A DNA stretch of 64,000 nt from Chloroflexales bacterium ZM16-3 (GCA_004138175.2 RYFE02000001.1:310001-374000); one strand, 5' to 3'. Numbered from the stretch's first letter, positions 36,534-46,595 are shown. The notes: generated from the letters alone by a model not told the origin. Numbers and translations are program-made.

Positions 36534-38090
36534 TCAATGGGCTTCCACAACCGTCTCGGTAGGCTCGCTCGAAACCACAACCGGCGGTGGTGGCAGGTTA
36601 TTCTGAGCCAGCGGGCGGCGCGTGCCATGCTTGCAATTTTCAAGCTGATCCTGCAGGTTGCGGCGGAAGAGCAGGCTCGTCACTGTGGTGATCAGCTTAT
36701 TATTATTCATGCGCACGCGGCGGATGTTTGCCCGCCAGGTGAACATGCCCAGGAAGTGCTCCATATACTTGACCTGGTAGTCATAGGGGTCGTAGCGGTC
36801 ACAGCGCACCACCAGATTATGTGCGGTGTACTTGTCCCAGTCCTCATCGACCACCAGACCCTGGGCCTTATAGTCTATATACAGCTGCGTGCCGGGGTAG
36901 GGCGTCAGGATGGAGTAGATCGGCATGACCAGAGCATTCTCGACCACAAACTCCATCGTGGCCTTCATATCCTCGTAGGTGTCGATCGCCGGGTTGACGA
37001 GGAAGTTGCACTGGATCGGCAGACCTGCCTTGCGGCAGTCGGCGATGATCCGCGAGTAGTCGGCGGCCGTGTTGATCCGGCCCTTGTTATATGCTTTGAG
37101 CGTCTCCTGGTTGATCGACTCAAAGCCGACCAGCGCCATCGCGCAGCCCGCCTTCACCAGCAGCTCAACCGTCTTCGGGTCATCGAGGAATTTTAGGCTG
37201 ATGAAGCTGCTAAAGCGGATGTTGCACTCGGCCAGAACCTCCATAACATCCCACATACGCTGCTTGTTCACGCCCAGGTTCTCGTCGGTGAACATAAACC
37301 ATGGCCGCTTGCCGTAGCGCGTCTCGCGGAACCAGACTCGCTTGGCCGTGGCGATCTGCTCGTGGATGGCCTCGGGGGTCTGCATGCGATAGAGCCGACC
37401 GGTGAAGTTCGGGGTGACGCAGAACGAGCAGGTGAAGGGGCAGCCACGGGTGATGTAGATCGGGATCGACTTGCGCGAGTCAACCTTGCCGCGCTTGCTG
37501 GAGAGGAAGATTCGCTCATAGTCGATCATCGGCACATCGTTGACCGGCGGGAAGTTCTTGGACTCATAGCGGCGCTGGAGCTTGCCGTCAGCCAGATCCT
37601 GGAGCAAGGTCGCCCAGAGATTCTCAGCCTCGCCGCTGACCACGCAGTCGCCGTGGGCGAGCGCCTCGTCGTAGTTGAACGAGACGTGGACGCCGCCGAG
37701 TACCACGGTGGTGCCCCGGGCGCGGAACGTGTCGGCGATCTCGTAGGCCCGGTTTACATTCAGCGAGCGTGTGGTGATGCCGACTAGGTCATAGTCGCCA
37801 TCGTAGTTGATCACGTCGCCGAAGAGTTCATCGGCAAGCTCGATCTGATGCTGCGCGGGGGTGATGCTCACGAGCACGCCGACCGCCATCGAGAAGAGCG
37901 CCTTCTGGCTCGTATCCTCCTCCTTCTTCCCTTTTGGGGTGATGAGGAGGATCTTCAGCGGGCGAATCGAATCGACTGGGCGGAGTGGCGCATGGATCGA
38001 GGCTGGGGTTAGCTCGATCACCGAACTACTTGCTGGCGTACCATCAGTTCGCCGGTCTGCGACGTCTGGGGTTGTACCGGCACTGGTCAT
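36534..38090 (-). CDS. B12-binding radical SAM protein (BchE/BchQ/BchR-like), first gene of a pair
   Basis: A 518-aa protein related to its downstream neighbour. After a Thr/Ser-rich N-terminal tail of about 45 residues come a cobalamin-binding domain (YDLVGITTRSLNVNRAYEIAD, TVVLGGVHVSFNYDEA) and the radical SAM motif TRGCPFTCSFCVTPNFTGR. The last 40 residues are a Pro-rich tail. The start is the ATG at 38090, because GGGAGGT lies 6 nt upstream; an ATG at 38108 is less well placed. A TGGACA-17-TATAAT promoter lies about 180 bp upstream. Exact reaction unknown. Confidence 0.8.
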   Translation of the reverse strand: MTSAGTTPDVADRRTDGTPASSSVIELTPASIHAPLRPVDSIRPLKILLITPKGKKEEDTSQKALFSMAVGVLVSITPAQHQIELADELFGDVINYDGDYDLVGITTRSLNVNRAYEIADTFRARGTTVVLGGVHVSFNYDEALAHGDCVVSGEAENLWATLLQDLADGKLQRRYESKNFPPVNDVPMIDYERIFLSSKRGKVDSRKSIPIYITRGCPFTCSFCVTPNFTGRLYRMQTPEAIHEQIATAKRVWFRETRYGKRPWFMFTDENLGVNKQRMWDVMEVLAECNIRFSSFISLKFLDDPKTVELLVKAGCAMALVGFESINQETLKAYNKGRINTAADYSRIIADCRKAGLPIQCNFLVNPAIDTYEDMKATMEFVVENALVMPIYSILTPYPGTQLYIDYKAQGLVVDEDWDKYTAHNLVVRCDRYDPYDYQVKYMEHFLGMFTWRANIRRVRMNNNKLITTVTSLLFRRNLQDQLENCKHGTRRPLAQNNLPPPPVVVSSEPTETVVEAH

Positions 38091-38264
38091 CGTGACCTCC
38101 CTGGGCATCCTGGTGAGTGGTGAGGCTCATTCACCTGCCGTTATGTACACTACAAAAAGGGAATGCGCAGCGGCTAGATTGCCAAGTAAAGCCCCAGATC
38201 AGGCTGTGCTACCCGGATTCTTGACCCGCTGCTGCGTATTGAAGGTGATGAGCAATCTTTGCCG

Positions 38265-38293
38265 ATTATACAACAGAGTGCTCTATATGTCCA
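38265..38293 (-). promoter_or_regulatory. Sigma-70-type promoter for the radical SAM pair
   Basis: On the minus strand TGGACA (38293-38288), 17 bp, TATAAT (38270-38265). The predicted transcript starts near 38258 and has a leader of about 165 nt. Confidence 0.65.
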
Positions 38294-38599
38294 AGGGTTT
38301 TGTTAGTAAATCAGCTTCTTTATTTACGAAGATCGGCGCAGTTTGTGGTTAGGCTGTACCTAGCCGGTACTGTGGGCGGCGACCCAGGCAACCCAAATCG
38401 CCCATGCACACCTTCGGGGTATCCATAGGGCGACACGAACGGAATGTGCGCTTATAGAGTGCGGACTCCGATGAACGTATTATCGCGCCGGTGTTATAAA
38501 AGCACAAGCTGTGCATGATTTGGACAAAGTAGGGATGCTTGCGTCTGTCGCAGGTAAACATGGTTTGACCCCCGCCCCCCGCCCCGCTATAATGCCTCT
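38294..38599. other. Intergenic region without a supported gene
   Basis: Rather AT-rich for this genome. A 70-codon minus-strand frame (38349-38561) has no recognisable domain or good ribosome site. A CGCTATAATGCC box is at 38586-38597, close to the following element, but I see no matching -35. Confidence 0.5.
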
Positions 38600-38693
38600 G
38601 CTATAGCACTGAGCAGCATGCTTGAGCCACTGAGGCACTGAACCGGGTGGCTCGCTGCGCTTGCGCCTTTCTATGACAGGCTCAGCCGCTATA
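38600..38693. repeat. CTATAG-ended dispersed element, family A copy 2
   Basis: Starts CTATAGCACTGAGCAGCATG, continues CTTGAGCCACTGAGGCACTG and GGTGGCTCGCTGCGC, and ends GCCGCTATAATT. It is opposite in orientation to copy 1 relative to the plus strand, with a shortened right side. It ends 36 bp before the DsbA-like ATG. Its right end reads TATAAT and could act as a -10 box. Confidence 0.85.
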
Positions 38694-38729
38694 ATTAAGA
38701 TTGATCACGCGGAGTTACAGGAGCGACCA

Positions 38730-39440
38730 ATGAGTATACAGGGCCAGCGCGGCCGGAAGGTTGCGCGCAAAAGTCGTAATTCGCTGACCACCTTCTATCT
38801 TCTGGTCGGCGGCGTGCTCGTGCTTGTCCTCGGGTTTGTTGGGGTCTTCGCGCTGCGCGCGGGGGGGGCCAGCGATGTCACCCCTGTCACCGCAACAGTG
38901 GGGCGCACCGACGACGGGTACTACTATAAGGGGAACCCTGCTGCCTCGGTGAAGGTGACTGAGTATGGCGACTATCAGTGCCCCTCATGCGCGTTCTACG
39001 ACAAGAGCCTGGCCCCGATCATCGACCGCGACTATGTGAACACGGGTAAGGTTCAGTTCATTTACCACGAGCTGCCGCTGACCTCTATCCACCCGAATGC
39101 TCAGGCATCTGCCGAGGCCGCCCGTTGCGCTGGCGACCAGGATGTGGCGAAGTTCTGGCAGATGCATGATATGCTCTATCTCAATCAAGATCAGTGGGCC
39201 GGCCTGAGCACGCCGCAGAACACCTTCAGCAGCTATGCCGGGCAGCTAGGATTGAACCGCAGCACCTTTGATAGCTGTTTGAGTAGCGGTGCGAACACTG
39301 CCGTGATCCAGGCCGCTGAGCAGGCTGGAGTCACTGCCGGTATTCAGGCTACGCCTACATTCGATGTGAATGGCACTAGGGTAAACGCTGACGGGGTGGC
39401 TGCGGCGATTGACGCTGCACTGCGCGCTGTCGGGCAGTAG
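38730..39440 (+). CDS. Membrane-anchored DsbA-like thioredoxin-fold protein
   Basis: A 236-aa protein with a basic N terminus, one membrane helix (about 21-44, TTFYLLVGGVLVLVLGFVGV) and a thioredoxin_4/DsbA-like domain outside. The active site is CPSC in TEYGDYQCPSCAFYDKS, and the cis-Pro loop is GIQATPTFDVNGTR. Probably makes or moves disulfides in proteins outside the membrane. CAGGAG lies before the ATG at 38730. It sits upstream of secDF, so it may serve newly secreted proteins, although secD has its own promoter. Confidence 0.85.
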   Translation: MSIQGQRGRKVARKSRNSLTTFYLLVGGVLVLVLGFVGVFALRAGGASDVTPVTATVGRTDDGYYYKGNPAASVKVTEYGDYQCPSCAFYDKSLAPIIDRDYVNTGKVQFIYHELPLTSIHPNAQASAEAARCAGDQDVAKFWQMHDMLYLNQDQWAGLSTPQNTFSSYAGQLGLNRSTFDSCLSSGANTAVIQAAEQAGVTAGIQATPTFDVNGTRVNADGVAAAIDAALRAVGQ

Positions 39441-39524
39441 GTTTTGGCCGGGGCTGTGACCCAGATCTGCGTCTTCCTGGGGCATGCGGCGCGGTCGCTT
39501 TCCCCTTCTGGCGGGCATCATTGA

Positions 39525-39553
39525 TTGACACCCGCTAGTGCCGCGACTATAAT
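39525..39553 (+). promoter_or_regulatory. Full-consensus sigma-70 promoter for secDF
   Basis: TTGACA (39525-39530), exactly 17 bp, TATAAT (39548-39553). Transcription should begin near 39560, which makes the GTG at 39598 the sensible secD start rather than a TTG at 39562. Confidence 0.85.
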
Positions 39554-39597
39554 GGCGCGGTTTGCAATCAGATCACAACGAAATCGGGTGGTTTATT

Positions 39598-41016
39598 GTG
39601 CGTATTCGAGATCTCTACTCCCTGCTGCTGATCGTGATTGTCGCTGGTGTGGCGCTGTTCATCAACTTTGCCCCTAGCCAGAACTTCCTCGGGCGCGATG
39701 TGCGGTTCCGGCTCGGCCTTGACCTCCAGGGTGGCATCCAGGTGCTGCTGCGGACAACGAGCGCCACTGCGACGAAGGACGAGGTAGAGACGGCTGCTGG
39801 CGTGATCGAGCGCCGTGTCAACGGCCTCGGCGTCGGCGAGACGGTTGTGCAGCTCGCTGGCAGCGACCGCATTATTGTGGAGTTGCCTGGCGTCGATAAC
39901 CCTGAGCAGGCCGTCGAGACGCTTCGTGGCACTGGGCGCCTGGAGTTTATCGACTCTCAGGGACAGTACATCCCCGACGGTACGGTCGTGCGTACCACGG
40001 GCGACCCAAACCCTGCGAAGTTGACAAGCACAAACCCGATCACGGGCACCAATACGGTCACGAACACTGCCGCTAGCGGGCCGATCTACCAGAGCATCAC
40101 CGACGGCAAGGATCTTGACACGAGCGCGGTGCAGCCCTCCTTCTCGCAGGGCGGCACCCTCGGCAGCCGCCCGGCTGTCTCCTTCTCCTTCAAGGGGAAC
40201 TCGGCCACAAGCCTTGCGCAGTTCACTGCGGCGAACGTGGGCAAGCCGATGTGTATCATCCTCGATAGCGAGGTGGTGAGCTGCCCGGTGATCAACGCTG
40301 CCCTGACCGATGGCTCTGGGGTGATCGAGACGAACAGCAATACCGACCGCGACCGCATCCTCAACCAGCTGAAGTATGGCGCTCTGCCCATCCCGCTGGA
40401 GGTGGAGACGAGCCGCACTGTCACGGCGACACTTGGCCAGGCGTCGGTACGCACCAGCATCGTGGCGGGCTTCGCTGGCTTGATCGTGGTCGCCCTCTTT
40501 ATGGTGCTGTTCTACCGACTGCCAGGCTTCCTGGCTGCTCTGGCTCTGATGATCTACGCTGCGATCAGCTTCGCTATCTATCGGCTGATCCCGATCACGC
40601 TGACGCTGCCAGGGATCGCTGGCTTTATCCTTTCGATTGGCCTCGCCGTAGACGCCAACGTGCTGATCTTCGCTCGCCTGCGCGAGGAGTACCGCCGCGG
40701 CCGCGACATCCGCACATCTCTGGAGCTCGGCTTCCAGGAGTCTTGGCCAGCCATCCGCGACTCGAGCGCGTCGACCCTGATTACGAGCATTGTGCTGTTC
40801 CTGTTCGGCAATAGCTTTGGGGTAAGCATCATCAAGGGCTTCGCGATCACGCTCGGCCTCGGCATTGTGATCAGCCTATTCACCGCCATTGTCGTCACCC
40901 GTACCTTCTTGCGCTTGGCCGCGCCGGTGTTCAGCGAGCAGAACGCCTGGCTCTTCGGGATTGACCGCCGCACCCCGCCATCGACCGAGCCCCCCACCAC
41001 CGCTGAGGCGATGTAG
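39598..41016 (+). CDS. secD: Protein translocase subunit SecD
   Basis: Membrane subunit that helps SecYEG release proteins on the outer face, using the proton gradient. The first helix (LLLIVIVAGVALFINF) is followed by the conserved FRLGLDLQGGIQVLL, a P1 domain to about residue 280, and five helices including AGFILSIGLAVDANVLIFARLREE. The 472-aa length suits the Gram-positive/Chloroflexota type. GTG start chosen from the promoter position and GGGTGG upstream. 18 bp before secF. Confidence 0.93.
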   Translation: MRIRDLYSLLLIVIVAGVALFINFAPSQNFLGRDVRFRLGLDLQGGIQVLLRTTSATATKDEVETAAGVIERRVNGLGVGETVVQLAGSDRIIVELPGVDNPEQAVETLRGTGRLEFIDSQGQYIPDGTVVRTTGDPNPAKLTSTNPITGTNTVTNTAASGPIYQSITDGKDLDTSAVQPSFSQGGTLGSRPAVSFSFKGNSATSLAQFTAANVGKPMCIILDSEVVSCPVINAALTDGSGVIETNSNTDRDRILNQLKYGALPIPLEVETSRTVTATLGQASVRTSIVAGFAGLIVVALFMVLFYRLPGFLAALALMIYAAISFAIYRLIPITLTLPGIAGFILSIGLAVDANVLIFARLREEYRRGRDIRTSLELGFQESWPAIRDSSASTLITSIVLFLFGNSFGVSIIKGFAITLGLGIVISLFTAIVVTRTFLRLAAPVFSEQNAWLFGIDRRTPPSTEPPTTAEAM

Positions 41017-41034
41017 TAGAGGATAGAGACTGCT

Positions 41035-42033
41035 ATGGAAAATCTTGTTCGCCATCGCTACTGGTGGTTCACCATATCTATGATTATCATCCTTCCGGGG
41101 CTCTACTTTCTGCTACTGAACCCGCTGATCACGACGGGCAGCTTTGGGATCGGCCTGCGACCGAGCATCGACTTTAGCGGTGGTGCGATGTGGGAGCTTC
41201 GCTTTCCCGGCAAGGCTCCCGCCGATGTGTCCACCAGCGCGATCAGCGATGTCTTTACCCAGAACGGCTTTCCGGGCGCTCAGGTGCAGATGAGCTCGGT
41301 CGATCTTAACGGCACGCTCACCGCTTCGGCGCTGGTACGTACCGCCTCCCTTAGCCCCACCGACCCGAACAGCCAGATCGACGCCGTTGCTCGTGGGCTG
41401 AATGCGGCCTTCGGCGAGGTGACTCGCGAGCGGCTGGAGAGTGTCGGCCCAACGGTGAGCCAGGAGAGTACCCGCAGCGCGGTGTTTGCCGTCTTCGGTG
41501 CCTCGCTGGTTATTCTGCTGTACCTGACCTGGGCCTTTCGTCAGGCGCCCCACCCGTTGCGCTACGGCGTCTGTGCGCTTATCGCGATGCTGCACGATGT
41601 GCTGGTGGTGCTGGGTGTGGCCGCGATCCTCGGCGCGTTCTTCGGCCTTGAAGTCGATGCGCTCTTCCTCACCGCCCTGCTCACCATCCTCAGCTTCTCG
41701 GTTCACGATACGATCGTGGTTTTCGACCGCATCCGCGAGAACCTGATCAACCGGCGATCAAGCGAGAACTTCGACGATATTGTCAACCATAGCGTCGTGC
41801 AGACCCTGCCGCGCTCGATCAATACGCAGCTCACTACGCTGTTTACCCTCACCGCGCTGCTGCTCTTCGGCGGCGAGAGCATCCGCAACTTTATCGCCAT
41901 CCTGCTGATCGGCCTGATCAGCGGCACCTACTCCTCGATCTTTAATGCTGCCCAGCTTCTGGTTGTCTGGGAGCATCGCGAGTGGCAGCACTGGTTTCGC
42001 CGGGGCGATGATCAGACTGTCGCGGCGAGTTAG
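41035..42033 (+). CDS. secF: Protein translocase subunit SecF
   Basis: Partner of SecD, 332 aa with six membrane helices. IDFSGGAMWELRFPG is the SecF version of the D1 motif, TRERLESVGPTVSQESTRSA leads into the membrane part, and SVHDTIVVFDRIRENL is the typical helix-4 block. It follows secD by 18 bp in one transcript. GGATAGAGA lies before the ATG. The 42034-42121 gap holds a short GGGGAGGGCCAAAGCCCTCCCC hairpin. Confidence 0.94.
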   Translation: MENLVRHRYWWFTISMIIILPGLYFLLLNPLITTGSFGIGLRPSIDFSGGAMWELRFPGKAPADVSTSAISDVFTQNGFPGAQVQMSSVDLNGTLTASALVRTASLSPTDPNSQIDAVARGLNAAFGEVTRERLESVGPTVSQESTRSAVFAVFGASLVILLYLTWAFRQAPHPLRYGVCALIAMLHDVLVVLGVAAILGAFFGLEVDALFLTALLTILSFSVHDTIVVFDRIRENLINRRSSENFDDIVNHSVVQTLPRSINTQLTTLFTLTALLLFGGESIRNFIAILLIGLISGTYSSIFNAAQLLVVWEHREWQHWFRRGDDQTVAAS

Positions 42034-42073
42034 TCCTGTGCCTTACTAGGCGAGACGGGTTGGGTGAAGATCT

Positions 42074-42099
42074 TACGGGGAGGGCCAAAGCCCTCCCCG
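42074..42099. terminator. Hairpin terminator after secF
   Basis: CGGGGAGGG and CCCTCCCCG form a strong stem with a short loop, followed by TTTGG. It lies between the convergent secF and ketopantoate reductase genes. Confidence 0.6.
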
Positions 42100-42121
42100 T
42101 TTGGCATCTCAACCATCTAGG

Positions 42122-43045
42122 CTACGCGTCTTGGGCCGCCACCTGAGCCAGCAGGCTTGCGTAGATGAAGCTGTGGAGCGGGGTTGGCACACCGGACTCG
42201 CCAGCGAGGCGCACCACCGCGCCGCTCTGCGAATCGAGCTCCGAGGGTCGGCCCTCCAGGATGTCGCGCTGGATCGAGGTGGTGCCAGCGGCGGGTGCCT
42301 CGTCGGTGAAGGCCATTATTGCGGCGACCCGGCTCTCGTCCACATGGACGCCTCGGGCGTGGGCGAGGGCCAGCACCTCGCGTAGCGACTGCTCGGCCAT
42401 GGCGCGGGTGCCGGGCATGCTGCGCCACACTCCGATAGGCGCGCGGGTGATCGACCCGATGCCACCCCAGGTGGCGATCAGCATGAACTTCTCCCAGAGG
42501 GCCACGCTAATGTCTGGCGCGATTGTCGCTCGCACCCCCGATTCGGCCAGGGCATCCCGGAGCGCCTCGACACGCTGGCTTTGTGCGCCATCGAGCTCGC
42601 CGAGCTCGATCAAGGGCTCGATGCCGGTGTGCCGGATATGGCCCGGCCCGGCGATGAAGGCGATGATCCGGCAGAGTCCGCCGAGGGCGTGGCCGGGGCC
42701 GAGCTCGGCGGTAATCTGGTCGGCCGCCTCTACCCCGTTGAGCAGGGGCAGCACGGTTGTCTGCGGGTCGATCAGCGGGCGCATGGCGCGGGCGGCCTCG
42801 GGTAGCTGCCAGCTCTTCACCCCCACGATCACTGCGTCCACCGGCCCAACGCCCGCTGGGTCGTCGGTGGCCAGCGCGGGGGCGACGACAAAGTCCCCGG
42901 CGATGCTGTCGACCCGCAGGCCCCCCGTGCGTATGGCCTCTAGGTGCGCGCCTCGGGCGATGAAGTACACCTCGTGGCCGGCCATCGCCAGCCGCCCGCC
43001 AAAGTAGCCGCCCACGCCTCCAACTCCCACAACTGCGATTCGCAT
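42122..43045 (-). CDS. panE: 2-dehydropantoate 2-reductase (ketopantoate reductase)
   Basis: NADPH-dependent reduction of ketopantoate to pantoate in coenzyme A synthesis. RIAVVGVGGVGGYFGGRLA is the Rossmann site and LWEKFMLIATWGGIGS carries the catalytic Lys. The C-terminal helical domain ends about residue 300. The 307-aa length is normal. ATG at 43045 chosen because the Rossmann motif follows at once. A family A element ends 11 bp upstream, and GGGGG between them may be the ribosome site. Related enzymes act on other 2-oxo acids. Confidence 0.85.
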   Translation of the reverse strand: MRIAVVGVGGVGGYFGGRLAMAGHEVYFIARGAHLEAIRTGGLRVDSIAGDFVVAPALATDDPAGVGPVDAVIVGVKSWQLPEAARAMRPLIDPQTTVLPLLNGVEAADQITAELGPGHALGGLCRIIAFIAGPGHIRHTGIEPLIELGELDGAQSQRVEALRDALAESGVRATIAPDISVALWEKFMLIATWGGIGSITRAPIGVWRSMPGTRAMAEQSLREVLALAHARGVHVDESRVAAIMAFTDEAPAAGTTSIQRDILEGRPSELDSQSGAVVRLAGESGVPTPLHSFIYASLLAQVAAQDA

Positions 43046-43056
43046 GAGGCAACCCC

Positions 43057-43163
43057 CTATAGCACTGAGCAGCATACTTGAGCCACTGAGGCACTGAACC
43101 TGGTGGCTCGCTGCGCTCGCGCCTTTCTATTGACAGGCTCAATCCCTCTGCCCGCCGCTATAG
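43057..43163. repeat. CTATAG-ended dispersed element, family A copy 3
   Basis: CTATAGCACTGAGCAGCATA to CCGCCGCTATAG, about 107 bp and nearly complete. Its CAGTGCTATAG end (minus strand) is 11 bp from the panE ATG, the same end and spacing as in copy 1. Confidence 0.9.
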
Positions 43164-43164
43164 T

Positions 43165-43200
43165 GTGTTGAGTGTTGAGTGTCTGCTCAACACTCAACAC
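43165..43200. repeat. Heptamer hairpin, unit GTGTTGA
   Basis: Perfect 15-nt arms (43165-43179 and 43186-43200) with a 6-nt loop, running right up to the last codon of the FHA gene and touching family A copy 3 on the other side. Confidence 0.85.
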
Positions 43201-43968
43201 TCACATTGTTACTTTTACTGTCAGCGTGCCGAGGCGTAGTTCGTCGCCGGCCCGCAGCGTCTGTGGCTGGCGCGGGCGGAGGCGGGCGGCGTTGAGGAAG
43301 GTGCCGTTGGTGCTGTCGAGATCCTCCACGAGTACCTGGCCGCCCTGGAGGAAGATGCGGGCGTGGCGGCGACCGACCCCGCGCTCTAGTGCACCGTGGC
43401 TTGTCATGTCGATGTCGGGGAAGACATTGCTCACCGGGTCGGCCCGGCCGATCACGGCCTCGCCTGTGGCGGGCAGGGCGATGGCCGACCCGGCAGGCTG
43501 GACGGACAGGCCGATACCGGCTAGGCTGGGCCGACCCTGGGCCGGCGGGGGGGCGACGGGCGGGGTGACGATTGGCGGTGCTGAGATCGGTGGGGTGACG
43601 ATTGGCGGCGGCGAGATCGGCGGCGGCGGGGACACCGGCTGGGGGGCGGGGTAGCTCGGCTGGGGCGGCACCCCGGCATATGGCAGGCTGGGGGCCACCG
43701 CCGCCGGGGCCGTCGGCCCGCTCAGCAGCGACGCGCCGCAGGTGTCGCAGAATGCCTCGCCGGGGATTACGGCGGTGCCGCACTGCGGGCATACGCTCGG
43801 CCCGGCGGCGATCGTCGCGCCAGCAGCCGCCGGGGCCGGGGCCGGGATCGCCGCCGGGGCTGGGATCGCCGCCGGGGCCTCCGGGACGGCAATGAGCTGG
43901 GCGCCGCACTGGTCGCAGAAGCTGGCCGCCGCCGGGTTGTCGACTCCGCACTGGGGGCAAAACGGCAT
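43201..43968 (-). CDS. Zinc-ribbon and FHA domain protein
   Basis: A 255-aa protein. Two zinc ribbons (CPQCGVDNPAAASFCDQCG at residues 4-22 and CPQCGTAVIPGEAFCDTCG at about 60-78) are joined by an Ala/Pro-rich linker. A Pro-rich repeat (PPIVTPPISAPPIVTPP) follows at about 105-140, and an FHA domain at about 160-250 (VIGRADP, GRRHARI, DLDSTNGTFLN). FHA domains bind phosphothreonine, so it is probably a target of a Ser/Thr kinase, none of which is in the window. It sits next to DUF58 and MoxR genes. Confidence 0.85.
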   Translation of the reverse strand: MPFCPQCGVDNPAAASFCDQCGAQLIAVPEAPAAIPAPAAIPAPAPAAAGATIAAGPSVCPQCGTAVIPGEAFCDTCGASLLSGPTAPAAVAPSLPYAGVPPQPSYPAPQPVSPPPPISPPPIVTPPISAPPIVTPPVAPPPAQGRPSLAGIGLSVQPAGSAIALPATGEAVIGRADPVSNVFPDIDMTSHGALERGVGRRHARIFLQGGQVLVEDLDSTNGTFLNAARLRPRQPQTLRAGDELRLGTLTVKVTM

Positions 43969-44080
43969 GGGTTCGTAGACCTTTCGTTCAGAGGCTGGAG
44001 CCAGAGTGTTGCCTGAATTATACGCCAGAACGAATGGCTTTGCCCTGCATCCAGGGCTGTTGCAACATCCTGAGCGCCCC

Positions 44081-44180
44081 CCGGCTGGCGACTGAAGTCG
44101 CGCCGGAGGGGCGCTCCGCGCCGGGCGTCGGCGCAGGCCGACGCCGGAACCGCCCGCACAGGCGGGATTCGCAGACCCTA
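44081..44180. repeat. GC-rich palindrome cluster, family D copy 1
   Basis: Contains CCGGCTGGCGACTGAAGTCG, GGCGCTCCGCGCC, CGTCGGCGCAGGCCGACG and CCGCCCGCACAGGCGGG. The same words in the opposite order occur at 62232-62371. It fills most of the gap between the FHA and DUF58 genes. Confidence 0.75.
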
Positions 44181-44190
44181 CTATCGGCTA

Positions 44191-45501
44191 TCACAGCCGC
44201 CCCTGGGCCTTCAGCCTGAGGTAGGTGTTGACGACGGAGATAGTAAGCTTATCGGCGGGGACATCGACGGGGATCACGCCGCTGCGGCTGAGGGTGTCGA
44301 GGATGGCCTGGCGCTCATCGCGCAGCTGTTCGGCCACGGCGCGGGTGTAGGCCGCCCGAGCGTCGCGGGGGGGCGCGCCGATCGCCGCGCTGACATTCGG
44401 GTCGCTGATCGTCACACAGACGATTAGGTGCTGGCGGCTAAGGCGGGCCATGTGGGCGATAAGTGGTCTGACCGCGTCGGGGGTGACCAGATCTGTGAAG
44501 AGTACCACCAGCGAGCGGCGGCGCACCTTGCGCTGGAGGTAGCTCAGGGCGGCGGCGTGGTCAGACTCCACCGCCTCGGCCTGCACGTTGTAGAGCGCCT
44601 CGATCATGCGCTGGAACTGCGCCCGCCCGCGCTGCGGGGACAGGAAGACACCCACCTCGTCGGCGAAACTCAGCAGGCCGACGTGGTCGCCCTTGAGCGC
44701 GGCCACATAGCCAAGCAGCAGAGCTGTGTTGATCACATAGTCGAGCTTAGCGATATCGCCGAGCGGCGGGGCCATCAGGCGGCCGGTGTCGATCAGGCAG
44801 ATCACATGCTGGCTGCGCTCAGTCTCCACCTCGGCGACAATCGGCTTGCCCCGGCGGGCCGTGGCCTTCCAGCTGACCCGGCGGAACTCGTCGTCGGGGC
44901 TATACTCACGCAGGCGGGCGAACTCGCCGCCCTGGCCGTAGACCCGCGCCGGGCGCAGCCCCTGCTCGTAGAGCAGCCCCTTGCGGGCCAGCAGGTCGTA
45001 CTTGCGCAGCTCCAGCACATTCGGGTAGACCTGCACCGCTGCGGCGGTCGGGTAGCGGGCCTGGCGCACGAAGGTGCCGAGCATGCCTCGGTAGCGCAGC
45101 ACCACATCGCCGAACGCATAGTCGCCCCGCTTAAGCGGTCGCAGGTGGTACTGGGCGCTAAACACCTCATAGGCCGACAGCTCGCCGCTGATGAAGGGCG
45201 CGTCGCAGGGGAAGGCGTCGGGGTACTCATCGCGCATCGTGAAGCGCAGGGGGCGCGGGCTCGCGTTGGAGATCAGCACCGTGACCAAGTTCTCGGCGCC
45301 CAGCGAGAGCTTGCCATCGTTGATCCGCTCGACCTCGATCTGGCCCGGCCCCGGCGTGAGCAGCAGGTCGCTGATCAGCACGCCGGCCACCACCACGAGG
45401 TAGAACAGGGCCAGCCAGATCAGCGGGCGCGCGATGGCCGCCCCGGCGACGAGCGGCGCGGCGAGCAGCAGGAGGAGCAGGAGGCGAGGGGTGGGGAGCA
45501 T
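44191..45501 (-). CDS. DUF58-domain membrane protein
   Basis: A 436-aa protein. Two N-terminal helices (about 1-45), a beta domain, then the DUF58 core LREYSPDDEFRRVSWKATARRGKPIV at about 225-250 and a VWA-like fold (HVICLIDTGRLM, SLVVLFTDLV). Such proteins pair with MoxR ATPases, probably as chaperone targets in cell envelope or metal insertion functions. The MoxR gene is next to it but on the other strand, an unusual divergent arrangement with a heptamer hairpin in between. Confidence 0.85.
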   Translation of the reverse strand: MLPTPRLLLLLLLAAPLVAGAAIARPLIWLALFYLVVVAGVLISDLLLTPGPGQIEVERINDGKLSLGAENLVTVLISNASPRPLRFTMRDEYPDAFPCDAPFISGELSAYEVFSAQYHLRPLKRGDYAFGDVVLRYRGMLGTFVRQARYPTAAAVQVYPNVLELRKYDLLARKGLLYEQGLRPARVYGQGGEFARLREYSPDDEFRRVSWKATARRGKPIVAEVETERSQHVICLIDTGRLMAPPLGDIAKLDYVINTALLLGYVAALKGDHVGLLSFADEVGVFLSPQRGRAQFQRMIEALYNVQAEAVESDHAAALSYLQRKVRRRSLVVLFTDLVTPDAVRPLIAHMARLSRQHLIVCVTISDPNVSAAIGAPPRDARAAYTRAVAEQLRDERQAILDTLSRSGVIPVDVPADKLTISVVNTYLRLKAQGRL

Positions 45502-45505
45502 GAGA

Positions 45506-45584
45506 ATTGCAGATTGCAGATTGCAGATTGTAGATTACCGCTCTATGATAGATTGAAATCTGCAATCTGCAATCTGCAATCTGC
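45506..45584. repeat. Heptamer hairpin between DUF58 and MoxR genes, unit ATTGCAG
   Basis: ATTGCAG x3 and ATTGTAG (45506-45533) on the left; AATCTGC x3 plus AATCTG on the right (45557-45584). It spans the whole divergent control region, ending about 12 bp before the MoxR start. Confidence 0.9.
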
Positions 45585-45596
45585 CATGACGACGAG

Positions 45597-46550
<954 letters not shown>

Positions 46551-46567
46551 TATCGCGTAGGGGCTCC

Positions 46568-46595
46568 GTAGGGACGCAGCGCGCTGCGTCCCTAC
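46568..46595. terminator. 28-bp perfect palindrome, family E copy 2
   Basis: 14+14 perfect palindrome around GGACGCAGCGCGCTGCGTCC between two convergent genes. Nearly identical to 758-785. Confidence 0.7.

Noticed and set aside
38349-38561. 70-codon minus-strand reading frame between the radical SAM pair and the DsbA-like gene
   Set aside because: No ribosome site or family features, and it lies in a gap with regulatory signals.
38667-38695. Promoter with a full -35 from family A copy 2
   Set aside because: TATAAT is present, but the nearest TGACA is only 11 bp away.
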